Shown one piece after another: positions 1 to 7,987 of a stretch of DNA of 64,000 bases. Source of the DNA: an uncultured Prevotella sp. Its GTDB lineage: Bacteria > Bacteroidota > Bacteroidia > Bacteroidales > Bacteroidaceae. The notes beneath the pieces are model-generated. The model was given only the letters and a program-made list of their open reading frames with translations, did not search any database and was not told where the DNA came from. Made by a program: the position numbers and the translations under genes. How positions within the stretch are numbered: the stretch's first letter is position 1; each line of letters opens with the position of its first letter. Location: the NCBI GenBank assembly GCA_937916405.1, contig CALFUF010000049.1, positions 4,326 through 68,325 on the forward strand, written 5' to 3'.

Positions 1-272
1 TTTCCTCCAACCAGATGAAAATGTTCCGCTAAATCTAAGAGTGTATGATTGGTAAAATACATACTATCCATAACACAATACAGAGCCTTTCCTGCTTGTA
101 CTCCATATTTCTGTTTAATATATTGGCGTATCAAAGTCGTCTTTCCAACGCCGCGTGATCCACGTATAGCAACAAGCTGTTTTTCCCAATTTATGTCATT
201 CATGATTTCACGTATAATTTTCATGCTGACTTGGGATATCAGTATCTGATGTTTCTTAAATAATGTTTCCAT
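1..272 (-). CDS. AAA-family ATPase, N-terminal part (cut by window edge)
   Basis: Reading the minus strand from an ATG at 270-272 gives about 90 codons without a stop to the window edge. The protein starts METLFKKHQILISQ and carries a Walker A motif GSRGVGKTT around residues 38-46, followed by LIRQYIKQKYG. This spacing and the N-terminal style match the AAA_14/DUF4143 group of Bacteroidales ATPases, like the two complete ones at 15494 and 31566. The C-terminal part lies outside the window, so the nuclease-like half cannot be checked. A promoter fits 30-60 bases upstream. It is not co-directional with a close neighbour; the next gene to the right ends 240 bases away. Function in these families is unproven. 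Seen: ORF and P-loop. Inferred: family membership. Confidence 0.75.
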   Translation of the reverse strand, partial: METLFKKHQILISQVSMKIIREIMNDINWEKQLVAIRGSRGVGKTTLIRQYIKQKYGVQAGKALYCVMDSMYFTNHTLLDLAEHFHLVGG

Positions 273-302
273 TTCTACTACTATTTTAGACTTATCTGGA
301 TG

Positions 303-334
303 CAAATATACGAAAGTTTAGTCGACCAACCAAA
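303..334 (-). promoter_or_regulatory. Bacteroidetes-type promoter for the truncated ATPase gene
   Basis: On the minus strand TATATTTG (303-310) lies 20 bases from TTTG (331-334), matching the TTTG-N19/20-TAnnTTTG consensus. It is about 30 bases ahead of the ATG at 272. Confidence 0.6.
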
Positions 335-412
335 AAAATGAAGAAAAAGGTGATTGGACTAAACGATTTTTATAACTTTTCACTTATTACACTAACCTTT
401 TCTCGATTAACT

Positions 413-504
413 CCGCCATTTGGCAGAATTTTATTCGGCTGTTTGGCTGTTTTTTATTCAGCTATTTGGACGTATTCCGTTCGGCTATTTGGACGGACAT
501 CATT
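413..504. repeat. Four tandem 23-bp degenerate repeats
   Basis: Units at 413-435, 436-458, 459-481 and 482-504 follow the pattern CGGCTATTTGGnnG then TTnnATT. The period of 23 is not a multiple of three, so a short plus-strand reading frame across it is unlikely to be real. The array lies just beyond the stop codon of the glycosyltransferase gene that ends at 513, in the gap before the ATPase promoter. Confidence 0.65.
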
Positions 505-512
505 CAACAATG

Positions 513-1625
513 TTAGGAAAGAGAGGTTAACTTCTCAAAGAGTTCTTTCCACATGGGCATGATTTTGTCTGCAGAGAAGCGATGGGAAGATGCGATGGCG
601 CACTGCCCCATTTCCTTTCGCAACTCCTCATTAGCCATGAGCTGACATAGCCGATCGGCAAATGCTTGGCGGTCATGTAGGGGAACTATAAAGCCATCCT
701 TTCCATCTGAAATAATACTGGCTGGACCATAAGGACTGGCATAGGAGACTACAGGCAGTCCACAACTCATTGCCTCTGGAATCACCAAACCAAAAGGCTC
801 ATAAAGAGAAGTCAACACAAAAATACTACTATTGCAATAAGCTTCAAAGATATCTTTGGTCGGCTGATGTAATTCTATGTTCATATTCAGTGCTTCCGCC
901 TCCTGTTGATATTGATCCCACAACTCACCTTCACCATATAAATCTAAATGCCAATCAGCGAATTTGGGATAGATTGACTTCCAAATGGCAAAAAGTTCAC
1001 CAATTCCTTTTTGTTCAGCAAACCTGCCTACAAAAATGACACGCTTCTCCTTCCCAGAACTATATTGAGGCAAGGGATTCATTTGAACAATATTAGGAAT
1101 CACCAGAACATTTTTACTTATACGTTTCCAGTTTTCCGCATCACCATCTGTCAAAGTCACTAAGGCATCTGCTTTACCAATCCAATAATTATTTATCCAC
1201 GTTTGCATCCGATGAAACAACGTATCAGGACGCAAAAAATTAATATGGGACTCTACGATAAGGGGAATCCCACCCTTCACCTTCAACAATGGTCTAACAT
1301 CCTGAATGGATGTACACACTATCACATCGGGGCGAATGACATCCAAATGTTCCTGTAAGAGCTTATGATATATCTGCGACATTTGGCGATAAATAAAAGG
1401 TCTACGCCACCACTTATATTGATACCGTCGATGAAATCGGATATTCAAATCTATGAAATGCGCCCGTTCGTCCAAGTCGTATGGAATCTTGTGCTGCCCT
1501 TGGTCTGAAGTTATCATATAGACTTCATAGCCATAGTGATGAACCAAGTAGTTCATCTTATCTACAAAGATGCGTTCCACCCCACCCCAAATAGCCAGAG
1601 AATGATATAAATATACGAGTTTCAT
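513..1625 (-). CDS. Glycosyltransferase family 4 (GT-B fold)
   Basis: 370 residues, a usual length for GT4. The N-terminal acceptor-side domain starts MKLVYLYHSLAIWGGVERIF, with the glycine/E-R turn typical of capsule and lipopolysaccharide GT4 enzymes. The donor-binding domain includes VIFVGRFAEQKG (about residue 195) and the EX7E-type signature EPFGLVIPEAMSCG (about 277-290). It probably transfers a sugar from a nucleotide donor during surface polysaccharide assembly at the cytoplasmic face of the inner membrane. It is the last gene of a two-gene unit and overlaps the preceding GT2 gene by 4 bases (ATGA), so the two are translationally coupled. Donor and acceptor sugars cannot be told from sequence. 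Confidence 0.9.
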   Translation of the reverse strand: MKLVYLYHSLAIWGGVERIFVDKMNYLVHHYGYEVYMITSDQGQHKIPYDLDERAHFIDLNIRFHRRYQYKWWRRPFIYRQMSQIYHKLLQEHLDVIRPDVIVCTSIQDVRPLLKVKGGIPLIVESHINFLRPDTLFHRMQTWINNYWIGKADALVTLTDGDAENWKRISKNVLVIPNIVQMNPLPQYSSGKEKRVIFVGRFAEQKGIGELFAIWKSIYPKFADWHLDLYGEGELWDQYQQEAEALNMNIELHQPTKDIFEAYCNSSIFVLTSLYEPFGLVIPEAMSCGLPVVSYASPYGPASIISDGKDGFIVPLHDRQAFADRLCQLMANEELRKEMGQCAIASSHRFSADKIMPMWKELFEKLTSLS

Positions 1626-2473
1626 TTATTCATAATCAAATTATCTTCTTGATCATCATAATGGTCTACTTGATAGAAAATACGAGATATTCCTCTTAAC
1701 TGAGATTTTACATTATTCACAAGACTCTTCCAAATAGAATTGCTTCCAATAGTGCCGTAGCCTGTAACAGGTCGTATTTTACGATTATAGACAAATGAGA
1801 TCTTGCCAAATTTCTTTAATTCTAAGGCTAAAGAGCCATCTTCACCTCTTCGAATATCAGTACGTATTTTTATCTGTTTTGCGTAATCTGCTTTAAAAGC
1901 CATCACCATACCACGGACACAGAGTTCTGGACGTTTAAAATGTTGAACCCACAGGAAAATATCACGAATCAATTCATATATATATAAACTAAAAAGAGAA
2001 TGATTCTTATCAGGATAAAAGCTCCAAAAAGTACTAACACAAGCAACTTCTGGTTGAGTCAGTTTTTCCATCATTACATCAACATATTCAGCAGGATAAA
2101 AAGTGTCGGCATCTATATAGAAATGGTATTTACCCTTGGCATGTTGCAATCCACATTGACGAGCAAATCCTGGACTCTGACGAGGTTCATTAAAGTAAGG
2201 GACCCCTAATACTTTATAAATATCTTCCGTTTTATCCGCTGAGTTATTATTAACACCAAGTATTTCTATCGGATATTTTGATTTAATCTCGCTAAGTGAC
2301 CATAGGCACGCTGCCAAACGCTTCTCCTCGTTATATGCACACACCACTATAGACACTAATGGGTCTATCGCTTGCACTGAGGCTAACTGACTTTTAATAT
2401 CAGTAACAATATTGGGAGGAACCTCACTAAAAGGTTTCCCGTAGATACTCATGTATTTATCGTACCATGCCAT
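1622..2473 (-). CDS. Glycosyltransferase family 2 (GT-A fold)
   Basis: The protein has the GT2 nucleotide-binding start VSIVVCAYNEEKRLAACL and the metal-binding FYIDADTFYPAEY. The reading frame is open to an ATG at 2512, but I chose the internal ATG at 2471-2473 (MAWYDKYMSIYGKP, 283 residues). A very good promoter (-7 box 2492-2499, -33 box 2520-2523) lies inside the longer version, so the longer start would not be transcribed from it. The C-terminal 80 residues are not conserved enough to assign a subfamily. The gene overlaps the following GT4 gene by 4 bases. Likely role: addition of a sugar in glycan repeat-unit synthesis (inference from family and neighbours). Confidence 0.85.
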   Translation of the reverse strand: MAWYDKYMSIYGKPFSEVPPNIVTDIKSQLASVQAIDPLVSIVVCAYNEEKRLAACLWSLSEIKSKYPIEILGVNNNSADKTEDIYKVLGVPYFNEPRQSPGFARQCGLQHAKGKYHFYIDADTFYPAEYVDVMMEKLTQPEVACVSTFWSFYPDKNHSLFSLYIYELIRDIFLWVQHFKRPELCVRGMVMAFKADYAKQIKIRTDIRRGEDGSLALELKKFGKISFVYNRKIRPVTGYGTIGSNSIWKSLVNNVKSQLRGISRIFYQVDHYDDQEDNLIMNK

Positions 2474-2491
2474 AGACTCGTATCTTTTCTG

Positions 2492-2523
2492 CAAAGATAC
2501 ATAATATTTCACAGAGTATCAAA
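2492..2523 (-). promoter_or_regulatory. Promoter that decides the start of the GT2 gene
   Basis: Minus strand: TTTG at 2520-2523, 20-base spacer, TATCTTTG at 2492-2499. Transcription would begin near 2487, between the two candidate start codons at 2512 and 2473, which favours 2473. Confidence 0.7.
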
Positions 2524-2602
2524 AAAAAGAAAAAAAAAGAGTAAATTCATAAAAAAATATTACCCTTAATTCCGCAGCACTTTAGTTTAACTATCTTTAT
2601 AA

Positions 2603-2761
2603 CGTAATAATCTTCAGGAAAAGATAAATAATAGAAAAATAAAACGACCTGTACGGTTGAAAAAGTTCTCTGAAGAAGCTATAAAACGAGCAAAAACATT
2701 CGATATAGATGTCATAATGGAGAAATGGAAGGATTTATTTGAAAGACTCTGTGCTACTTAA
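2603..2761 (+). pseudogene. Remnant: C-terminus of a GT4 glycosyltransferase
   Basis: A plus-strand frame from 2603 to the TAA at 2759-2761 reads FSEEAIKRAKTFDIDVIMEK and then WKDLFERLCAT. This is the standard C-terminal helix of GT4 enzymes; compare RFSADKIMPMWKELFEKL and RFSIDKIAQQWKCLFDKI at the ends of the two intact minus-strand GT4 genes here. A stop codon (TAA at 2600) precedes the remnant and no start codon or upstream domain remains. It lies in a gap between two minus-strand transcription units and its last bases overlap the stop end of the GT2 gene at 2754. It is the tail of a deleted, oppositely oriented gene. Confidence 0.75.
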
Positions 2762-3725
2762 AAGAGCGTAGCCATAGATAGGTAAACGGCATGTTCTCAA
2801 AAAGAAATGAAAAAATTTTCTGTTTGAATCCATTAGAGAAATACATATCAGGAACACGCCTTCTAAGGTCTTTAACTATTTCACTCCTATGGCGATATAA
2901 TTCTTTTTCTTTTGTCAGATACCACATTTCTATGGACAATGTACAAAATATTATATCTTGAAGTTTTAATAACTGTTTGCTTGAGAGAGTAAGTCTATTT
3001 TTTAAATTCCAAAGATATTCAATAATGGTATTGAAGTCAAAAATTTTCTTCACATTAATACTAGAAACTATTGAATTTGAATGCTGTAAATATACGTAAA
3101 AAGATATTGGCACAGAAATACACTTTTCTGCTTTTAAATAACATTCCACAGTAAAAGGAATATCTTCAAAATATATACCAGGCAGAAAATTTATATGATT
3201 TTCCAGCAAAAAATCCCTTCGATATAATTTGCACCACACATAACATTCCCTTGGATTAAGATAGTTAATGAAAGCCTCTTCTCCTAACAAAATTGTTGTT
3301 TCTATTTCAGATTTAGAAACTGCATCTGGCGTATAATCTACTATTTGTCCATCACACAACTTTACAAATTTACCCATAACCATATCCACAGACGAGTTAA
3401 TAGCAACATCCAATAATGGTTTGAGAGTGTCATCTACAAGAAAATCATCAGAATCAACAAAAAGAATATACTCACCTGAAGCTCTCGCTAAACCAATATT
3501 TCGAGCAACTGACAGTCCTCTATTCTCTTGATTTATAACTATTACATTTGAATGCTTCTGGATAATCTTTGAAATTAACTCCATACTTCTATCCTTTGTA
3601 CCATCATTTACAATAATGAGTTCAAAAGTGCTTTCATCCATTCCTTGGCAAAAAACACTCTCGATGCATTTGGAGATATACTTTTCAACATTATAGACAG
3701 GAACTATAACACTCAACTGCATCAT
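2754..3725 (-). CDS. Glycosyltransferase family 2
   Basis: 323 residues. The GT-A domain occupies about residues 1-220: MQLSVIVPVYNVEKYISKCI at the start, IIVNDGTKDRS at about 38, and the metal-binding YILFVDSDDFLVDD at about 88-101. The C-terminal portion is helical and variable, as in EpsJ/WcaA-type polysaccharide glycosyltransferases. ATG is read at 3723-3725 (an alternative Met follows at once). The gene begins 1 base after the stop of the GT32 gene, so the pair is one transcription unit. Likely builds a surface glycan repeat unit; specificity unknown. Confidence 0.9.
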   Translation of the reverse strand: MMQLSVIVPVYNVEKYISKCIESVFCQGMDESTFELIIVNDGTKDRSMELISKIIQKHSNVIVINQENRGLSVARNIGLARASGEYILFVDSDDFLVDDTLKPLLDVAINSSVDMVMGKFVKLCDGQIVDYTPDAVSKSEIETTILLGEEAFINYLNPRECYVWCKLYRRDFLLENHINFLPGIYFEDIPFTVECYLKAEKCISVPISFYVYLQHSNSIVSSINVKKIFDFNTIIEYLWNLKNRLTLSSKQLLKLQDIIFCTLSIEMWYLTKEKELYRHRSEIVKDLRRRVPDMYFSNGFKQKIFSFLFENMPFTYLWLRSFK

Positions 3726-3726
3726 A

Positions 3727-4491
3727 TTATGATTTCTTAAATTTCCATGGCATCAGGAATGTCTCCACTCTACGCACTAGGTTCCGCCCAAAAAATTTAA
3801 CAAAAACCGCTCTTATGCGATAATATACTTTAGCCTTAGGTGAAAACCATGAATTCTGATAGTGATGGATAGCATATGTATAAGGAGTAATTTCTACTTC
3901 ACGAGAGTCAAAAACCTTAGGAGAGAAGAATGCATCATTAAACACCAACACTTCTTTCTGCATGTCCAATTGACGGATATTCAAACTGTCTTCTATGGAT
4001 AACACCCGAACGGGTTTTATCTGCTCTATCTGGCGAATCATAATGTCAGGAACAGTCTGGATATTAAAGCTTCCATCATTATTAATAAATAGACGATCCT
4101 TATAGTAATCAAGGCACTGTTTTATCCATTCACACCCCTTCTCCGCACCCATAATAGCAGCCTCAGGAGTCTGCGCTTTCTCGGCACCCAAAAAATAGGG
4201 AAGGTCGAGTAAGTCATCAAAACTCTTTAATACCTCTACATCTGAATCTAAATAAATACCTCCAAAATGATATAAGGCATAGAAACGAATATAATCAGCA
4301 GCAAAGGCATATTTTTTCCTTTCAAATGCTTGCCGCACCCAAACAGAATTATTTATATCAAAACGATTAGTATCCCATAGGATAACCTTATAATCAGAAA
4401 GATATTTTTCCCATGACTGCAGACATTTCGCAATCTTTGGAGGATAAGGGTCTCCACTCAACCAACAAAGATGGATTATTTTAGGTATCAT
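3727..4491 (-). CDS. DXD-type sugar transferase (GT32-like, Gly_transf_sug)
   Basis: 254 residues. It starts IPKIIHLCWLSGDPYPPKIA, the hallmark of GT32 / OCH1-like capsular polysaccharide transferases. The conserved block AADYIRFYALYHFGGIYLDS (about 84-103) ends in the DXD metal-binding motif (YLDSDVEV). These enzymes use a nucleotide sugar, often mannose or galactose, to extend an oligosaccharide. First gene of a two-gene unit with the following GT2, from its own promoter at 4536-4567. Family call is firm; substrate is not. Confidence 0.88.
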   Translation of the reverse strand: MIPKIIHLCWLSGDPYPPKIAKCLQSWEKYLSDYKVILWDTNRFDINNSVWVRQAFERKKYAFAADYIRFYALYHFGGIYLDSDVEVLKSFDDLLDLPYFLGAEKAQTPEAAIMGAEKGCEWIKQCLDYYKDRLFINNDGSFNIQTVPDIMIRQIEQIKPVRVLSIEDSLNIRQLDMQKEVLVFNDAFFSPKVFDSREVEITPYTYAIHHYQNSWFSPKAKVYYRIRAVFVKFFGRNLVRRVETFLMPWKFKKS

Positions 4492-4535
4492 ACTGATAGA
4501 CGAATTAGTAATTTACATTTTTAGATATAATAATG

Positions 4536-4567
4536 CAAAGTTAAGTAATTTTACTGAATAAAACAAA
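4536..4567 (-). promoter_or_regulatory. Promoter for the GT32-GT2 unit
   Basis: Minus strand: TTTG at 4564-4567, 20-base spacer, TAACTTTG at 4536-4543; about 45 bases upstream of the ATG at 4491. The 129-base gap shows that this pair is transcribed separately from the epimerase operon. Confidence 0.6.
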
Positions 4568-4620
4568 TAAATCATAAATAATCTCGTTGTCTGTGGTAAG
4601 CCACTCAAATTCAAATTCCG

Positions 4621-5745
4621 TCAATGTGAAAAAAGGGCATCTACGACTTCTTTCATCTGATACTTCCATTGTAATTGCTCTATTGTCTTACGAATTTCCT
4701 CAGGCTTCAAAGAGAAGCTTTCCACGAAATCAACAATTTGTTGAATACCAATGGGAGATTCGTCTGCAGGAGCCTTGATGATATAGTGCTGGTGATCAAA
4801 ATCTGAATCACATTCAGAATAAATGAATGGAATACCACGACAAGCATATTCGCGGTTTTTTAGTGTCTTAATTTGGGTGATACCACTGCGATGACGACCC
4901 AAACTTCCTACAGCAAAGGCACATTGAGCAAACACTTTATCAAGTTCTTCCCCAAACAATTTACCATGAAAAATAACAAATTTCCCAATATGGTACTCGT
5001 TAATAATTTTAGAGAATTGCTCCATAAGCACATCGGGTACCCCACCAACAACATGAAAATAAACAGGTTTGGGTATTTCTGATTGACTGTAATACAGTCC
5101 TAATCCTGCAATCAAACGATCAAAGCCATGCCAAGGATGCACTTCGGCAACCCCGATTAAATGAAGTTCATTAGAAGTGTCGACAACAGGCTGTAGGGGC
5201 AATGTATCTGGATCTATTCCGTTACTTATATTGATTGTCCGCTGACCAAAGATTTCTTTATCATCAGAAAAAGTTACTATGGCATCCATATAGGAAGCCA
5301 AACGACGGCGGAACAGCTTGTCAAAGATATGCTCGAATTTATATTTCAAAGGGAGAGACTCAAACTCCTTATCATACGGATAAGTAGGTATTTCCATCAC
5401 ACACTTTGTTCCACTTTGCTTCAACCGCTTAAACAAACGGATATTAAATGGTGAGGCATTCATAAAACTACGGACATAAACCAATTCTACAGCATTCGTT
5501 TTACAATAGTCTACAATGCAACCGTAACTCATACGTTGCCATACTGAAGAGAATAGTCCTTTTCCATAATTTTTGATCACCTTACCATCAACATAACGAC
5601 ATCGATCGCCTTCTGGGGAAATATCATAAAAACAGACATGAACCTCATGCCCGTTTTGACGGAGTCCTTTGATCTGCGCCAGCATCTTTTTACTAATGCC
5701 ACTCGCCTTCTCAAATCCATGGTATGTCAAAAATAGTATTCTCAT
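4621..5745 (-). CDS. Glycosyltransferase family 4 / group 1
   Basis: I use the ATG at 5743-5745 (MRILFLTYHGFEKASGISKK, 374 residues). A longer frame to 5814 adds a hydrophobic stretch that overlaps the upstream gene and lacks homology to GT-B enzymes. The N-terminal Rossmann domain shows LRQNGHEVHVCFYD. The donor domain contains GVAEVHPWHGFDRLI (about 215), ADESP and the C-terminal helix KYQMKEVVDALF. The classic EX7E motif is less clear than in the other GT4 genes (YACRGIPFIYSECDSDFD instead), so this is a divergent member. Fourth gene of the epimerase operon, 31 bases after the GT2 at 5777. Confidence 0.82.
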   Translation of the reverse strand: MRILFLTYHGFEKASGISKKMLAQIKGLRQNGHEVHVCFYDISPEGDRCRYVDGKVIKNYGKGLFSSVWQRMSYGCIVDYCKTNAVELVYVRSFMNASPFNIRLFKRLKQSGTKCVMEIPTYPYDKEFESLPLKYKFEHIFDKLFRRRLASYMDAIVTFSDDKEIFGQRTINISNGIDPDTLPLQPVVDTSNELHLIGVAEVHPWHGFDRLIAGLGLYYSQSEIPKPVYFHVVGGVPDVLMEQFSKIINEYHIGKFVIFHGKLFGEELDKVFAQCAFAVGSLGRHRSGITQIKTLKNREYACRGIPFIYSECDSDFDHQHYIIKAPADESPIGIQQIVDFVESFSLKPEEIRKTIEQLQWKYQMKEVVDALFSH

Positions 5746-5776
5746 ATAGCTACTGATTGCAAAAATACTGAATATT

Positions 5777-6808
5777 TTAAAAAAAATGACGTATCTTATC
5801 GACAAAATATACAACTAATGTCATCAGACGTGCCGGCAATATAGTTAGCAACTTATAAATACAACATTTTATATTGCCAAGACGAACTGTCTGCACGAAG
5901 GTCAAGGGTGAATATAAAATAGTTTGAATTTCTTCGTTACTAAAACCAGGATATATAATTTTACGTTTCTTCAAGATATCACGAATCATATAAAAATCCG
6001 TATCGAGGACGAACGTTAGCCATGAGGAGAAATATGATTTATCAAGTAGCCTTTTATAACCTTTTTTTAAGGTATCTATTGTCGCTATATTACGTAAAAC
6101 CTCTTCTTTGGATATCTTATCTCTAAACTGAAAATTTGATAAAGAAAGCCCATGACAGTTATAATGGTAAGTGATATCTGGTAATAATACGACATGGGTG
6201 ACATAGGTTGCCAACTCATACTTAAAAGCCAAATCCTCCCAGAAGTTTGTATCCACAAAACGAAGTCCGCATTTCCTTATAAAAGCCAAATCCATCAGCA
6301 TATTCCAGACATTTGCATTGATGGCACCATAACGGTGAAAGGCATAAGTTGCGAACTGATTATCTTCTGTGAAAACTTTTTGAGGTAATATATAATTATG
6401 AGTAACGGGGTTTTCATCAAAGGTCTCCATACGCTGATATGAAGCCATTACAACTTGTGCGCCATTATCTTCAGCTGCCTTCCACATCTTTTCTATTGTG
6501 TCAGGCTCTATCGTATCATCTGCATCCATAAAATACATATATTTTCCTCGTGCCTCATCAAGAATCCTATTACGCGTCTGCCCTATTCCCATATTATTGA
6601 GTTGATGAACAATACGAATATCTGTTCCACGAGGATGTTTTTTCTGTATTTCCTCAACAATATCTATTGAACTGTCTGTTCCGCAATCGTCCAACACAAG
6701 AAAGTCTATACTGTCGAATGTCTGTGATAATGCAGACTCCAAACTTTTCCTGATGTATTTCTCTGCATTATAGACAGGTATTCCTATAGTTACTTCATAG
6801 TTGCTCAT
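5777..6808 (-). CDS. Glycosyltransferase family 2
   Basis: 343 residues. GT-A start VTIGIPVYNAEKYIRKSLES, LVLDDCGTDSSIDI at about 36-49 and the metal motif KYMYFMDADDTIEPD at about 90-104, followed by a WN(M)L...FWEDLAFKYELA acceptor region common in capsule GT2 enzymes. Third gene of the epimerase operon, 15 bases downstream of the GT4 at 6824. Probable role: sugar transfer to a lipid-linked glycan. Ends with a basic/hydrophobic tail (RLMTLVVYFVDKIRHFF) that may bind the inner membrane. Confidence 0.9.
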   Translation of the reverse strand: MSNYEVTIGIPVYNAEKYIRKSLESALSQTFDSIDFLVLDDCGTDSSIDIVEEIQKKHPRGTDIRIVHQLNNMGIGQTRNRILDEARGKYMYFMDADDTIEPDTIEKMWKAAEDNGAQVVMASYQRMETFDENPVTHNYILPQKVFTEDNQFATYAFHRYGAINANVWNMLMDLAFIRKCGLRFVDTNFWEDLAFKYELATYVTHVVLLPDITYHYNCHGLSLSNFQFRDKISKEEVLRNIATIDTLKKGYKRLLDKSYFSSWLTFVLDTDFYMIRDILKKRKIIYPGFSNEEIQTILYSPLTFVQTVRLGNIKCCIYKLLTILPARLMTLVVYFVDKIRHFF

Positions 6809-6823
6809 ATAGTTATAGGCTAG

Positions 6824-7981
6824 TTAAGTAACTATTTTATCAAAAAGACACTTCCATTGTTGAGCTATCTTATCAATACTAAAACGGTGAACATTTCGCT
6901 GAGCGGCAACAGCCATTTCCTTTCGTTTTGTATCATCCTCCATCAAAAGAAGTAATCCCTTTGCTAAAACTGACGGATTTCCATTTTCTACCAACAATCC
7001 ATCTTCACCATCTCTTATAATCGACTGTGGTCCCCACGGGCAGTCAAAAGCAACAACTGGCAAACCGCACGACATTGCTTCTATCATCACCATGCCAAAT
7101 CCCTCGAAACGTGAACTTAGAACAAAGATACTACTGCTAAAGTACTCTTTTTCCACATCATCAGTACGTCCATGAAGTTTACATCTCGTCTTATCAACAC
7201 CAAGTTGGTTTATCTGAACCTCGTACGGCGTTCTGTCACCATCACCAAAAACATCTAGTCGCCACTCGTCACAGCAACTCTCCACTTCCGCCCAGGCACG
7301 AAGCAACAAGTCAATTCCTTTCTCATAGGAATATCGTGCAACAGCAATAACCCGCTTTTCTGTCTGCGGACTAACTGAGGCTGGCTCAAAAGGTAATGGA
7401 TCAGGAATTGTCACTACATTGTTAAGTTCTTTCCACGCCTCTCGGTCTTTTTCCGTCAACACGACCAATGCCTCTAACTTCTGCAAATGACGAATCAAAT
7501 TACCCGACCAGTATTTTGCAAAAATATGTTTTAGCCAATTAGAATCACTGTTCTCTACATTTCGATAATTAATACGATTAACATGTATCTCTCCAATCTT
7601 TCTACTTCCATCCTTGATGCCATTAAGAAAATTAATCTCCCTACGAAGTGTACTGACTGTAATATCCGGACAAATGCGCATCAACACTTGAGTCAATAAC
7701 TTTTTATATCGTCGTTGTTTTCTCAGATAGACTACGACCTTCTTAATAAAAGAACAAGTCCAAAGCTCCTCAAAATTTATTTCAAGATTAATAACCTTAA
7801 CTTTACTAGATAACTGGAAGAATGAATCGCTTCCTTTACCTTCTGTAACTATAATAGTCACATCGTATCCATATTCTTCGGCAAAATATGTCGCCTTCAT
7901 AGTAACGACACGTTCTATACCGCCAGCAGAATAGATTGCTGGAGTTATATATACCAGTTTGAGAGGAGCATTTTCCTTCAT
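6824..7981 (-). CDS. Glycosyltransferase family 4
   Basis: 385 residues with both GT-B domains: LVYITPAIYSAGGIERVVTM at the start, VIAVARYSYEKGIDLLLRAW (about 213-232) in the donor domain and the EX7E-type signature RFEGFGMVMIEAMSCGLPVV (about 297-316). The arrangement resembles the first GT4 in this window (513-1625) and the plus-strand one (9191), so these may descend from one another. Second gene of the operon, 6 bases after the epimerase stop, so transcribed with it. Donor unknown; the neighbouring epimerase suggests galacturonate or a related sugar may be in the pathway (inference). Confidence 0.9.
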   Translation of the reverse strand: MKENAPLKLVYITPAIYSAGGIERVVTMKATYFAEEYGYDVTIIVTEGKGSDSFFQLSSKVKVINLEINFEELWTCSFIKKVVVYLRKQRRYKKLLTQVLMRICPDITVSTLRREINFLNGIKDGSRKIGEIHVNRINYRNVENSDSNWLKHIFAKYWSGNLIRHLQKLEALVVLTEKDREAWKELNNVVTIPDPLPFEPASVSPQTEKRVIAVARYSYEKGIDLLLRAWAEVESCCDEWRLDVFGDGDRTPYEVQINQLGVDKTRCKLHGRTDDVEKEYFSSSIFVLSSRFEGFGMVMIEAMSCGLPVVAFDCPWGPQSIIRDGEDGLLVENGNPSVLAKGLLLLMEDDTKRKEMAVAAQRNVHRFSIDKIAQQWKCLFDKIVT

Positions 7982-7987
7982 TACAGA

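Noticed and set aside
49..249. 66-codon plus-strand frame
   Set aside because: It is antisense to a clear P-loop ATPase coding frame on the minus strand.
338..562. 74-codon plus-strand frame beginning MKKKVIGLND
   Set aside because: It runs through the 23-bp tandem repeats, whose period is not a multiple of three, and overlaps the end of the glycosyltransferase gene antisense.
5746..5814. Longer start for the GT4 gene at 4621
   Set aside because: The extra 23 residues overlap the upstream gene and add a hydrophobic leader that is not expected in a cytoplasmic GT-B enzyme.
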